Below the pieces are notes generated by a model. That model did no database searches. It was not told the DNA's origin and worked only from the letters and a program-made list of their open reading frames with translations. The translations under genes were made by a program, and so were the position numbers. DNA of 64,000 nt from Tetrahymena thermophila SB210 (Eukaryota; Ciliophora; Oligohymenophorea; Hymenostomatida; Tetrahymenidae): contig NW_002476507.1 in NCBI RefSeq assembly GCF_000189635.1, positions 62,001 to 126,000 on the forward strand, in the 5' to 3' direction. Below are positions 36,176 to 47,176 of this stretch, in pieces. Each line of letters begins with the position of its first letter. Positions within the stretch are counted from its first letter, which is position 1.

Positions 36176-38968
36176 ATGAAAAGCAGATTTGCTAGCACTA
36201 AACCAGAAGTTGATTCTGATCACTCAGATGGAGAAAGATAATTGTTAGAAAAATAATAAGAATAGCTTATGAATCAAATTCCTTCAAAAAAAAAGAGGCC
36301 TCTTATTGCTAAAGAGAAAAAGCAATTCGATTCGGCAGATTTTTTCATGAAAGGTGATGAAAACGGCTCTAATACAACTAGTGATGAAATGCAAGATATC
36401 TAATAAGATGGGACAGATGACACTCAATCAAAATCTTCATCAAATAATCCCCATAAATCCAAAATGAGTTCTAATTTTAAAAAAGATACTCAAAACGGTA
36501 GCTATGAGAATGGCAAATAAAGTGATGATGACGAAGAAAACGAAAACAAAAGCAATAAATTTACAAGTTAGCAAAATAAAAATGCAATCTTAGCTGAAGA
36601 GGAGAGAGCAAGGTAGGCAAAATAAAAGCTTGAGCAAGAAGAAAAAGAAGCAGCAGATAGAATTAAAAAACAAAAGGAAGAAGAGGAGCTAGAAAGGAAA
36701 AGAAAAATGTTAGAAGAAGAAGAATAAAGAAAAAAAAAGTAGAAAGAGGAGTTAGAATTAAGGTAAAAAAAATAAAAAGAGGAAGAGGAAGAACGCCTGA
36801 GATAAAAAAAAGAATAAGAAAAGTTAGAAAAATAAAAGGAACAGTAAAGGTTACAAAAAGAAAAGGAAGAAAGGGAATAACAGGAGGCTAAGAGGTTAGA
36901 AATGGAGAAGAAGTTATAGTAACAAATTCAAAGTAGTCCCTCTAAAAAGTACTCTATTGATGATGATGAAGAAGAAGACTAAGATTAATTGCTTGCATAG
37001 CAATAGCAATAAATGTTAATGAAAAAAACTACCACAAAAAAACCTCTTATTACAAAGTAGAAGAAGGTTTTTGACTCAGCAGATTACTACATGAAAGATG
37101 AACATAATGAAGATGATGAAGATAAGGATGCTAATGGCTCTGACTAAAAAAAATAAGATGACAACAGAAAAGTCATTGAAGTAAAAACAAATTATTCGAA
37201 GTCTTCATTCGTTAATTCACCTTAGACATCAAATAATAATTAAGAGAATTAGACTCAAAATATTTCTGAAAGTAATTAATCATAAATAGCATTTCAATCT
37301 GATCCAATTAAACCTGAGCCTATTTAATTCGCTGATCCAAGCTAAAATAGCAATAAATTAAAGATTATTGGACTTTAAGACTCAGATGAAGATGACGATG
37401 ATGATGATTTATAATTCAATACAATTATCATTACAAATTCATCACCAAAAAATCAACTCTCAGATGGATAATCTCCTAGAAGCAATATATTAAAAAACAA
37501 ACCTGGAGAGTCAAGAGATAGGTCAAGAGAGAAGGAGAGAAAAAGAGTTTCATTTTCTTTACCATCTGATAAATTCAATAAGTAAGAAAATAATTAAGAT
37601 AGTACTAGTACTTAGAAAGATGAGAAAGAGGAAGATTAGCAAGTAAAAATCAATAATGTCCATAGTTTAAAAGGAAGTAGATTTTTAAAATAACCACACG
37701 GAAGCGTTATAGATAGCGAATAAGAAGATCAAGAAAATAGTAAGAAAGAAACAGAAAAAACTATCAATTAACCTCCTAAACCCGCAAATGAGCAAGAAGC
37801 ATAGAAAACTCTTTAAGACTAAATTAATTAAGCCACTTAAAAGCTAAAGTAATAAGGAGGTGCTAAAAAATTACCTCTACTTGTCAAAGATAAAAAGAAA
37901 TTAGATTTTGATTCAGCAGACTATTTCTTAGAGGAAGAAGAAAAAAAAAGAAAATAGTGCACCATCAGTATGCCTGATTTGCAAATGCACGATGATGATG
38001 AAGAAAATGATGAAAAAGAGGAATAAATTTATTACATGAAAATAAATATAAATAGAAATCCAAAGCACAAAAAATCAATACTATCTAATTGTAATAAAAA
38101 ATCAAGATCCATGCCTGAATTAAATATTGCAGGATTAGCATAAAATGATGATGAAGAAAATGATGATAAAAAAAATCTAAAGAATTAAGATAAGCTTCAA
38201 AATTTGATTTAAAATGAAGACCTTGCTTAAGATAAGATTAAAGAAGATACTAGTGAAGATGATGACATAGAATTTGATGATAAAAAATAAGAAGACGAAA
38301 AAAGATCTCAGCCAACTAACAGCAGTATTGAAGATGAAGATGATTTCCTACCTAAAATAATTCATAGTAAAATTACTAACTCTAAGTTCTAAAAGTATAG
38401 AAATCAAGTACATTAAAGTGATGATGACGAGGAGGAGGAAGATGAAGAGGATAAGGCTCAGAAAGATAAATCATCAGAAAATAACTTAATTTTATAACAT
38501 TAATCAGAAAAAATAAATGAAGATAAATAAAATAATGCTGTAAATAATAATAATATTTATGGAAATGATCAATAAAATGAGCAAAAATAAGAAGAAGAAA
38601 ACGATGACTATGAAGAGGAAGAAGAAGAATAAAACTAGTATTACAGACTTAAAGAGACAACTTCTAATCCTAGAAGATCAGTATTTGCTTCATCAAAAAA
38701 TAGTAATGGTCTTGAAAAATGTGAACCAGAAAATAGAGAAAGCTAAGATGAAGATAGTTAAATCTAAAATAATACAAATAAAATAATTTCTCATCAAGAA
38801 TCTGAGTAATTAATGGAGGACCAGTCAAAGAATGTATCATAGTAAGCAAAAAGTGAACATGATTCGTATTAAATTCAACTTCCTATTGCTAAAAAGAAAA
38901 AAAATCTTTTAAATAAGGAGAAAAAGAAAGAATTTGATTCTGCTGATTTCTTCATGAAAGATAAATGA
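36176..38968 (+). CDS. acidic protein with four endosulfine-like FDSAD motifs
   Basis: Single exon, 930 residues, ATG 36176 to TGA 38966-38968. Long acidic (Asp/Glu) and Gln/Ser-rich segments alternate with a Lys/Glu/Gln charged helix at about residues 135-245. Four copies of a short conserved block stand out: KEKKQFDSADFFMK (F51-M58), KQKKVFDSADYYMKDE (F299-M306), KKKLDFDSADYFLEE (F578-L585) and KEKKKEFDSADFFMKDK (F920-M927, at the very C-terminus). Each is preceded by a PLI/LPL-[AIV]-K stretch. FDS[GA]DY is the Greatwall-kinase site and PP2A-B55-binding core of endosulfine/ARPP19/Igo proteins. The natural guess is a multivalent B55-PP2A regulator, but the rest of the ENSA domain is reduced to the basic lead-in. 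The minus-strand promoter side and intron-free structure give no further clue. Confidence 0.85.
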
Positions 38969-39790
38969 TAAAATAAGATAGGCACTAAATAAAAAATTGT
39001 AGCAAAAAGAAAGATAAATAAATAATAAATTAGAATAAAAAAGAATATGGTAAAAATAAAATTTTATCTATTTATAAGATTAAAAAATTACTTACTTATT
39101 ATCAAAATATTAATTAAATTCAAACATAAAATTATTAGTTTAACTTATATTTCAATCAAATATTATTTCGTTCATTCATTTGTTAGAACATTAACATTAT
39201 GTATTCTTTGCAAAAAATTAATGAATTAATTAATTATTTACTATTTCTGTAATTTTTCAAGTAAAATTTTGCATAATTCATATTAATAAAAAAACTAATT
39301 AAAATTATAGAAAAACTTTTGTTGATTATTTAATTATCTCACTTTCTACTATAAATAAGCAATTTTCTTTTATTTATTTTAGTAGCAAAGCATATTTTAA
39401 AGATTGGTTTGAAATATTTCTGATTTTTTTTGAATGCAAAAATAATATTTTGTTTTGGAAAAACACTAAAAATAAATCGCAAATTTATCAATAAAATAGA
39501 TACTAAATTTATTTTATTCAACTCCTAAAAAGATTATTACTAATGTTTATTTATAACCTTTAAAATAAATAACACTTCTTATTTCTTCCTTAAAAAACTA
39601 TTATCAAATAGTTATTATAATTTATTTTGATCAATTATATAAATAAAAAGTTATTTAATTCAATAAAAAATTAAGATTTAATAAATTGCTGAATTTGCGA
39701 TTTAATTTAAGAAAATTTGGTCTACTATCATAACTAATAAACAAAAGTTGCCAAAAATTTTACAATAGATATAGGCACATTTATAGCACC
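38969..39790. other. intergenic
   Basis: 3' flank of the FDSAD protein and promoter of the kinase gene. Apparent short ORFs here lack coding character. Confidence 0.5.
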
Positions 39791-41437
39791 ATGGAAAGAT
39801 ATAAAATTATAGAAACTATCAGTGATTAAGAGTATGGCACGATTGCTAAAGCGATTAACATTTAGAATAAATAGAAGTATATAGTCAAAATTCTTCGAAA
39901 AAAGTTTTATACTTGGCAAGAATGTATATAAGTGAGAGAAGTAAAAGCTCTAAGACTTTTTTCGCATCCCAACATTATAAAGATAAAAGAGCTTATTAAA
40001 TAGAGAGATGAATTGATATGTGTATATGAGTATTATGAGAAAAGTTTATTTGATTATTATTAAGAGATGCGTGATTTGTGTGATGAATTCTCAGAAAGAT
40101 AAATAAAAGAAATTATGTTTCAAATTATATCAGCAATAACCTATATGCATGATTAAAAATTCTTTCATCGCGATCTATGCCCAGAAACTATTTCAGTGAA
40201 TACTTATAATTCAGATTTGTTAAATTCTTCTAATATTTCTGTCAAAATATCCTCTTTTACTGTAACTAGAGAAATTTCACAAAGATTTGCTCCATACACA
40301 GATTATATAACAACTAGATGGTATAGAGCTCCAGAATAATTAGTACATTCTAATACCTACACTCATAAAGTAGATATTTGGGCAATAGGTTGCATATTTG
40401 CTGAACTCTAGTAATTCTTTAAATTTTTTTTATTTATTTATAATTTTATTTAAACTTCTGTTGTCATTAAGTAAGTTCTCCTTTTTTATATAGAATTAAT
40501 TTCTTTGTTTAAGAATATAAAAATAAATTTTACTATTCGCCACTAGTTATTTAATCTATTTCTAACTTTACAGTAATCTTTTTAATGGATAAATATGAAA
40601 GTTTATCATTTAAAATAAATTATTATTTAGTATTTCTGCCAACTTAAGAAACAAATTCTAATTTAAATATTTATAATTTTGTTTGTTTTTTTAAATTAGC
40701 TTAATGGGACCTCTCTTTAATGGAATAAGTGAACAAGATTAACTTTTAAGAATTATGAAAGTTTTTGGAACTCCAAGTTAATAAGATTGTCCTGAATTAT
40801 TTACATATGCAAGTCATATGAAATTCTAACTTCCTTAGTTGAATCCTACTAATTTAAGTTAGATTTTCCCTAACGCATCTACGGAAGCGTTGGATTTAAT
40901 GTAATTGATTTTTGATTAGATTACACAATAACTTAAATACTGTATAAAATAAATAGGAAATAAATATTCAGGTACAACCCATTACATAGGCCTTCATGCG
41001 ATTAATTACTTAAACATCCATTCTTTTCTGAATTAAATATATAAAATATTCCTATGTATAATACACCATCGAATATTATATAAAAAATGTAAAAAAAGTA
41101 AGACTTCGAAGAATATTTTGAAAGCATTAAAGAATAAGCAGATTCTGAAAAAAATTCAGCAGATAAAGAAAATTCGCCAGAATTATAAAATTCATAAAAA
41201 AAATCCAAATTTTCATAAAACTTAATTAATCCTAAATAAGAAAATGATGAATTCACTCCTACCAATTGCAATGGGGAGGATAATTAGTAACAATTTAGTC
41301 ATTTCTTTTAAAAACACATTGAATAAAATAAAGATTTAGGAGAACATGATTTAGATAGCAAATCAAATTATTAGGTATCTGATATTAATAGTATAGATAA
41401 CACTGGAAAAAACTAAGATTTTACTCCATCGTCATGA
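39791..41437 (+). CDS. RCK/MOK-like pseudokinase
   Basis: Protein-kinase fold of the CMGC group, closest in appearance to the RCK branch (MOK/MAK/ICK) linked to cilia. Exons, phase-checked: 39791-40410, 40700-40900, 40972-41437; 428 residues. The VAIK-type lysine is K33 (YIVKILRKK). The glycine loop is absent ([12 protein letters not shown]). The catalytic loop is HRDLCPET (H126-T133): the Asp remains but the catalytic-loop Lys is Cys and Asn is Thr. The DFG site reads ISSFT (S155 for the Mg-binding Asp). The activation loop keeps [18 protein letters not shown] with a T-D-Y phosphosite, and the C-lobe is well conserved ([41 protein letters not shown]). The last 130 residues are a Ser/Asn/Gln tail. 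Loss of DFG Asp and loop Lys predicts weak or no catalysis with a retained regulatory or scaffold role. Confidence 0.9.
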
Positions 41438-41967
41438 GGAGATATTTTAAAATTGCTTTTTAATTAATAAATAATGTTTTTAGCTTAAATTCATCAATTT
41501 ATTATTTGAATGTTAATTATGTTTTTTAAATTATATAATTTTATATAAGTGTGAAAGAGTTATTAAAAATATTATAATATAATTGAACAATTTAAAGACA
41601 TCAATTAATTTATCTATTTTTGTGTATATTTTTAAATTAAAGCTCCTATTTTAATTTAGTTAGGGTAAATTTTTGCAAACTGGCCTTATATTATGAGATA
41701 ATAATGTATATAAAAAATTATATTTGACAACTTTCAAATTAATATTTTTGACTTTAAACAGGTAATAAAACTAGAGTTAATAGAAAATAACCTTGTAAAA
41801 GAATATATTTTAAGGAATTATAATTTATTTTATTTAGTAAAAATGTAGACAATGAAATAAAGTTTTTATTGAATTTAATTTAATTTAATAATAATATATA
41901 TATTTATATTACAAATTATTTACATACTCTAATTAAATTTTATTATATTATAATCAATCTAAGAATT
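41438..41967. other. convergent intergenic region
   Basis: Between the 3' ends of two convergent genes; A/T-rich, no feature seen. Confidence 0.5.
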
Positions 41968-44481
41968 TCAAAAATGCTTTAATAATGAACCTACTTGAGA
42001 ACTGCCAATTTTACTAGACCTTGGACTCTTGCTCATTTCTCTTTGTTTTTTGACCGTTTATGAAGCAAATTAAACATTTTCTTTATCTTAGTTTTAATTT
42101 ATTATTTTTTTGTTTTAAGTTGTTATTTAGCTAACCTAGCTTTTATTTAATTTTGATATGTGAGATATGACTGAAGAATCTTCATAAAATAAAATTCCTT
42201 CATTTAAACAAGATTTATTTCCATATTTTTTTATGGGAGATTGCTATTCCTTAGAGCATCCTCCAATTTAACTCACACTGTAAGAAAGGATAGAAAAATT
42301 GTCATTATTATCTTTCTGAGTTCTATTTTATTGGTTTTGGTAATTAGACTTTTCTTAGAATAAATTCTAGACTATGCTTTTAATAGAAGTATTATCATCA
42401 TTTTATTGATTTTACTATCTTGGTCTGTTTTAATATATTTGTTTATTCGAGTTGTTATTTACTTAGGATAGAGGTGCTCTTTAACTAACTTAAGAAGGTG
42501 ATTTTGAATTTTGTCTTGCGTTTTATTACTCGTTGTTAATCCTCTAATTTTTTTACTAGTTGTTGGAGTTATTAGACGAATATATTTTACTATAAGTATT
42601 ATTAGATTGATATCTAGAAGGAGATTTAGATTAAAGTTTAGGATATTCTTGATTAGTTATTATTCTTGCACTTGGAGATTTAGAAAGCTATGAAACCTAT
42701 TTATTATGCTAATTTTATTTGTATAAATTTAAGTTTGAGTGAGTTTCACTTCTTGTTAAGAATGAGTTTCTTGCAGGGGATTTTGAATAAGTTAAATTTT
42801 CTTTTATGCTGTTTCTCAAGACATTTGTATTAAATTTTGAGCTAGGAGATTTAGAATATTCGCTTTATAATTTATAATTTAAGGATTGTTTTTATTAATT
42901 ATTATCACATGTCCTATAGGATAAAACTGAATGAATTTCACTTTTTTCTTTTTAAGAATTCTTGAATGGGGATTTCGAATTAACACGATTTTCGACTATT
43001 AAATCTTTTTGAGAGTAATTAGCTGAAGATGTATTAGTTAATATATTATCTTAAAACTTATTTTGAGGACTCTTAGAGCATGCAGGTCTCTATTGAGTAG
43101 TTTTAACAGTATTTTATTTTTTTCTTTGCAAGTCAGTTTTCAAATTAGTTTCAGAAATAAAGTCTAAATAAGATTGAGCGGAACCTTCTTTAAACATGGG
43201 ATTCTCTTACAAAATATACTCTCTTGTACAGTTTCTTCCATACTTAAATTCATTTCGAAGTTAAATTTCTTCTTTCCAAACATCATTTTAAGTCATGTCT
43301 TTCCAAAAATCTTTGCTTTCTTCATTAATTTTGTGCTTTAGCTATTTATTTACATACTTTTTACTGATTTTTTCAACACTGCATGTGTTATGAGTGTTAT
43401 TAGTATTATTACTTATTATAGATGAGTTGTCTGTTAAAAGATATTTTATTTAACCTCCTTATTATTTTTAACTTTTACTTCTATTAATTCTTTGCATTTC
43501 ATTCCTCTCTTCAGTTGGGATTAGACCAGATTTTAAGTGAGTTTTTTAATACTATTAAATTTAACACAACAAATTAATAACATTTTTAATATATTAAAAA
43601 AATAAATCAATTTAAAGCAAGAAATATTTAATTTTAAATTAGTTTATATGAAAGCAAATAAATTTTATTTAATATTTTTAAAATTAATTTATTAGCTTAA
43701 TCAATTTATAATAATTATTATGTAATTTTATTATTTTTATATTTACCAAACAACGATCAGGAGTTAAAGATTTACTGATTTTAGAATCATCACAAATGTT
43801 ATTCAAAGATTTATCAACTAAGATCTATGATATTTATTCTCTATTACTGAACTCTGTCCTACCTAAGCGACTAAAATCTCTTTTTTCTCTGCCTTCTGTG
43901 TTTGGAATGACAAATTCATTTGGAATATATTAATCAATATTTTTTTAATGTTTAAATTCAATAGCTTTTTCATGACCATCTTGTCTTCTTTTTTACCAGT
44001 TGTCGTTAATTTGGTTTTTGTAAACCTTAATGCCTTCAAATTTTGGAGTTCCAAGTAAATTTGGATTCAAAACTCTTTACGAGGATTAATATGTGTTTGA
44101 ATTAGGAGTAATACACCTCCTAGAAACTCTTTCTAAAATTTTAATCATATAAAAAGAGTTTAAAATTTAATTTGTTTTTAATTATATTGAATTGCTTTGA
44201 TAAGATAAAAAAATACCATTTTCTGTTTTCATTATCAACTTATTCCATTTTCCTTGAGTGTCTTATTCTTACTATTAAGCAGGCTTCTTGTTGGTATTTA
44301 AATCCAACATTGCATTATTTTTTTACCAATCAAATCTATCTGTTCGGCAGCTTGGAAAAAATCCTCTTTCCCTATCTTTATCTGTCAAATAAGGGCTAAT
44401 ATTATTTTTTTGAGGCTTTTATTGTTGAATAACATCTTCGATATATACTGTCTTTTCTTGGTTGCCTAAAAATGTAGACAT
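41968..44481 (-). CDS. Ser/Asn-rich protein with SKSP repeats
   Basis: Start at 44481 (MSTFLGNQEKTVYIEDVIQQ), TGA at 41970-41968. Exons on the minus strand, phase-checked: 44481-44217, 44132-43747, 43551-41968; 744 residues. I recognise no family. Exon 3 is largely disordered and carries repeated S-K-S-P sites: NSKSPFKNS, SKSPSSKFN, SKSPARNS, SKSPSARI, SKSPSRYQ, SKSPSQVS, and the C-terminal MSKSPRSSKIGSSQVGS. These are classic proline-directed (CDK/MAPK) phosphorylation sites and also resemble microtubule-binding KSP-type tails. The N-terminal 220 residues (DKDRERGFFPSCRTDRFDW, VYKNQINDNWQKRRQDG) look more ordered. A cytoskeleton-associated, phospho-regulated role is inference. The gene is followed by a convergent kinase-like gene. 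Confidence 0.82.
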
Positions 44482-44977
44482 GAATTTTTAATATTTTGCA
44501 AATTACTTTTGTTTAATATATTTAATATGCTTTTTTCTTAAGTTTATAATTAATAAATTAAAGATCTATTTTTCTATGCAATTTTTATAATTATTAATTC
44601 TTCAAATAGGTTTTTTAACGAATATTTTTTTTTTTCAAAATAGACAATTGCATTTATGAATGAAAAAAAGCTAAAAATTAATTCTTATTAATGATAAGTA
44701 TTTGTTTTCTAAATTTTACATAAAAAATTAATATTAAAATTAAATATTGCTGATTTTAAATTAATTAAGAAATAATTTTATGTTAAATTAAATTAAAATT
44801 TAAGAGTTTTTTTTATTAAAAAAATCTTTATTTTTTAGACAATAAATAATCAAAAAATAAATACGTTAAACAAAATATATTATTTAAATAATTTCTTTAT
44901 TTTAATGTTAAATAAATGGAAATTTATCCAAAAAATTTTTTAATTAAATTTCATATTAATATTTTAATTCCTTTTTA
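44482..44977. other. short intergenic region
   Basis: Between two minus-strand genes; promoter of the SKSP gene. No feature seen. Confidence 0.5.
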
Positions 44978-46209
44978 TCAATCATCGTCATCATCACATT
45001 TAAATACTTTATGGATAGCATACTCCATAAATGGAATTCTTATAGGCACAATTTTAGAATAATCAATGTATTATTATCCAAAAAATTTAACTAAGTAATG
45101 CTCTTCTTGCCTATTTCATAAAAAAAAAAGCTTAAATAAACACAGTTTTAAAATTTTTCTTTTACACGATACGATAAAGAAAGAATTTATAAAGGACAAA
45201 TGCATAAGCAAAAAAGCAAAATAAATTTCCTAATATAATTTAACCTCCCAAGCTATAAGAAAAGAATCCGAGATAGCTTGGATGCCTGGAGAAAGAATAA
45301 ACTCCATGTGTTACTAAAACATGATCATCACTTTTTTAATTCTAAACGAGGTGATTGAAATTGCTTTTGGCTGTCTATTAAGCTGAAATTCTCATGAAAT
45401 GACCAAATATGCTAAAGAAAACTCCAATCATTATAATGAAAAACTTATCCTATTTAATTGAAAATATTAGATATAAATAATGAATGCATTTTAAACTAAA
45501 TTAAAATATTTTATTTACATGGAAATAAAATATTATAAAATTAGGAAAGAAGACTCCTAAGATATATTCTAGTAAAGCTACAACAAAAGCTATATTATAT
45601 GCAGGTGAATGATTAATCAAAAAACCTATAGAGAATATTGAAAAAATTATTTAGTTAGTTAATCTATTTATTGTAATTGATTATAAACATATATTAGATA
45701 ATAAATATTTGTGTGTGTATAATTTACTTTTCCAAGCCAAATCTTTAGGGTGGCTCAAGCAAACAAAATAAAATTCTCCCAAGTGAAATACAATGTTGTT
45801 TAATAAGAAAAATTTTAATGACAGTAGAAAATAATCTTTCTAAAGAATGATTGTACAAAAAGCCCACTAAGTAATCTAGCCAAAAATGAAAGAAGTTAGG
45901 TAGAAATGAAAATATCTTGTTTGAGAATACATTCTACTAAACTTTTAGTATATAATAGAATAAATATAAATCAGTGTTTTTTTAATTTTGGGCAATTAAG
46001 TATTTTACAGAGTTTTCAAACAAATAAAAGAAACAGTAGAATAATATAATTCCTATTATAGTAGATATTGCATAATTAATTATTGATAGCTAGAATTGAT
46101 TGATAAAGTTGGGTAAAACTAAACCAATAAAATAAGCTATTATAACTACGCAAGATGCTGTTTAAGATGCCTAATTCAATACTTTTTTAGTCTCTTTATT
46201 AACTTCCAT
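44978..46209 (-). CDS. ICMT: protein-S-isoprenylcysteine O-methyltransferase
   Basis: Methylates the prenylated C-terminal cysteine of CaaX proteins such as Ras, Rho and Rab relatives, using S-adenosylmethionine, in the ER membrane. Exons on the minus strand, phase-checked: 46209-46009, 45941-45728, 45625-45519, 45449-45166, 45110-44978; 312 residues, normal for the family (239-300). Membrane segments are evident at residues 20-37, 45-64, about 78-130 and in LEYILGVFFPNFIIFYF and KFFIMIGVFFSIFGHFM. Hallmarks: NIVFHLGEFYFVCLSHPKDL, the catalytic LVTHGVYSFSRHPSYLGFFS, and EEHYLVKFFGQQYIDYSKIV with the paired Glu. The C-terminus ends in KCDDDD. The second exon join (TTT after ...actaaaag) is the least certain. 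Diverges from the large Q-rich gene at 47177 across a 970-bp shared upstream region. Confidence 0.92.
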
Positions 46210-47176
46210 TTTTTATTTTTCTTTCTTATTTTGGTTTCCTCTAAAGATACTTAAGTTGCTTATTATATTTTATTCAATTTCTATTAGAGATTCTTTTTAG
46301 AACAAAAGATCTATGAAATATATCGAAAAATTATATTGAAGGTAATTTCAATATAAATAATCATCTTGATGGTATTAATCAAAATTTATTTTCTCTAATT
46401 AACACTTAATTAGAGAAACAATTCAAGAGACTAAATACATATTTAATATATCATTTTTTTATTATTTTTATATAATTTTTATGACCTTTATATTTTTAAA
46501 ATATTTACTATCCACACTAGAAAATTTAAGAAGAAATTAATTGAGAGAAATATAATTTTATAATATAAAATGAATTTTTACTATTTGAGAAGTGTTTTGC
46601 TATTTTTATTATCTTTGATTCAAGAATTATTTTTTTTGGATGAAGAGGTCTTTATATTTTGAAAATATTAACTTTGCACATTAGAAAATTTAATAGGAAT
46701 TTAAAAAAATAAAATAAAATTAATAGAGTGAAATATAATTTTATTATATATTTGAAGTGTTTTGTTATTTTTATTATCTTAGATTTTTCAAGAATTATTT
46801 TTTTAGGAAGAGATGATGCACACACTATGTATTAGATATTATTCGAGCTATTAAACATTCATTACTTTTCAACTATAAAATTATTTTTTATTTAAATAGC
46901 TATTCATAAGATCTTCAATTTTTTTATTTTTTTAAATAGTAATTGTTATTTAATTTTATATTTTATTATAAAGTACATAAAAATATTTTTTCTTATTTCA
47001 TTATATCGTATTTAACATAAAAATTTTAATTTTAAAATTAAAATTTTTGATGGTATTTATGAAGAAAGACAAAAAAAATTCTCTAAATATTAAATAATCG
47101 AATTAGAGAACTATTTACAACAAAAATAATTAAAAAAAAAAAATAATAATTTAAAAGTACTTTAAAGAGAGAGAAA
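46210..47176. promoter_or_regulatory. bidirectional upstream region with duplicated segment
   Basis: Lies between the divergent ICMT and Q-rich genes, so it must serve both. It contains an imperfect tandem duplication at 46485-46812 (separate entry). No defined core promoter elements can be named. Confidence 0.5.
46485..46812. repeat. imperfect tandem duplication, unit about 164 bp
   Basis: Copy 1 (about 46485-46648) and copy 2 (about 46649-46812) share in the same order: ctttatatttt, cac.ctagaaaatttaa, gaaatataattttat, tttgaagtgttttg, tatttttattatctt and caagaattatttttt. Differences are substitutions and small indels, so the duplication is not recent. Confidence 0.65.

Noticed and set aside
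39047-39521. Small ORFs on both strands between two genes
   Set aside because: Hydrophobic filler composition typical of A/T-rich noncoding DNA; no homology or conserved features.
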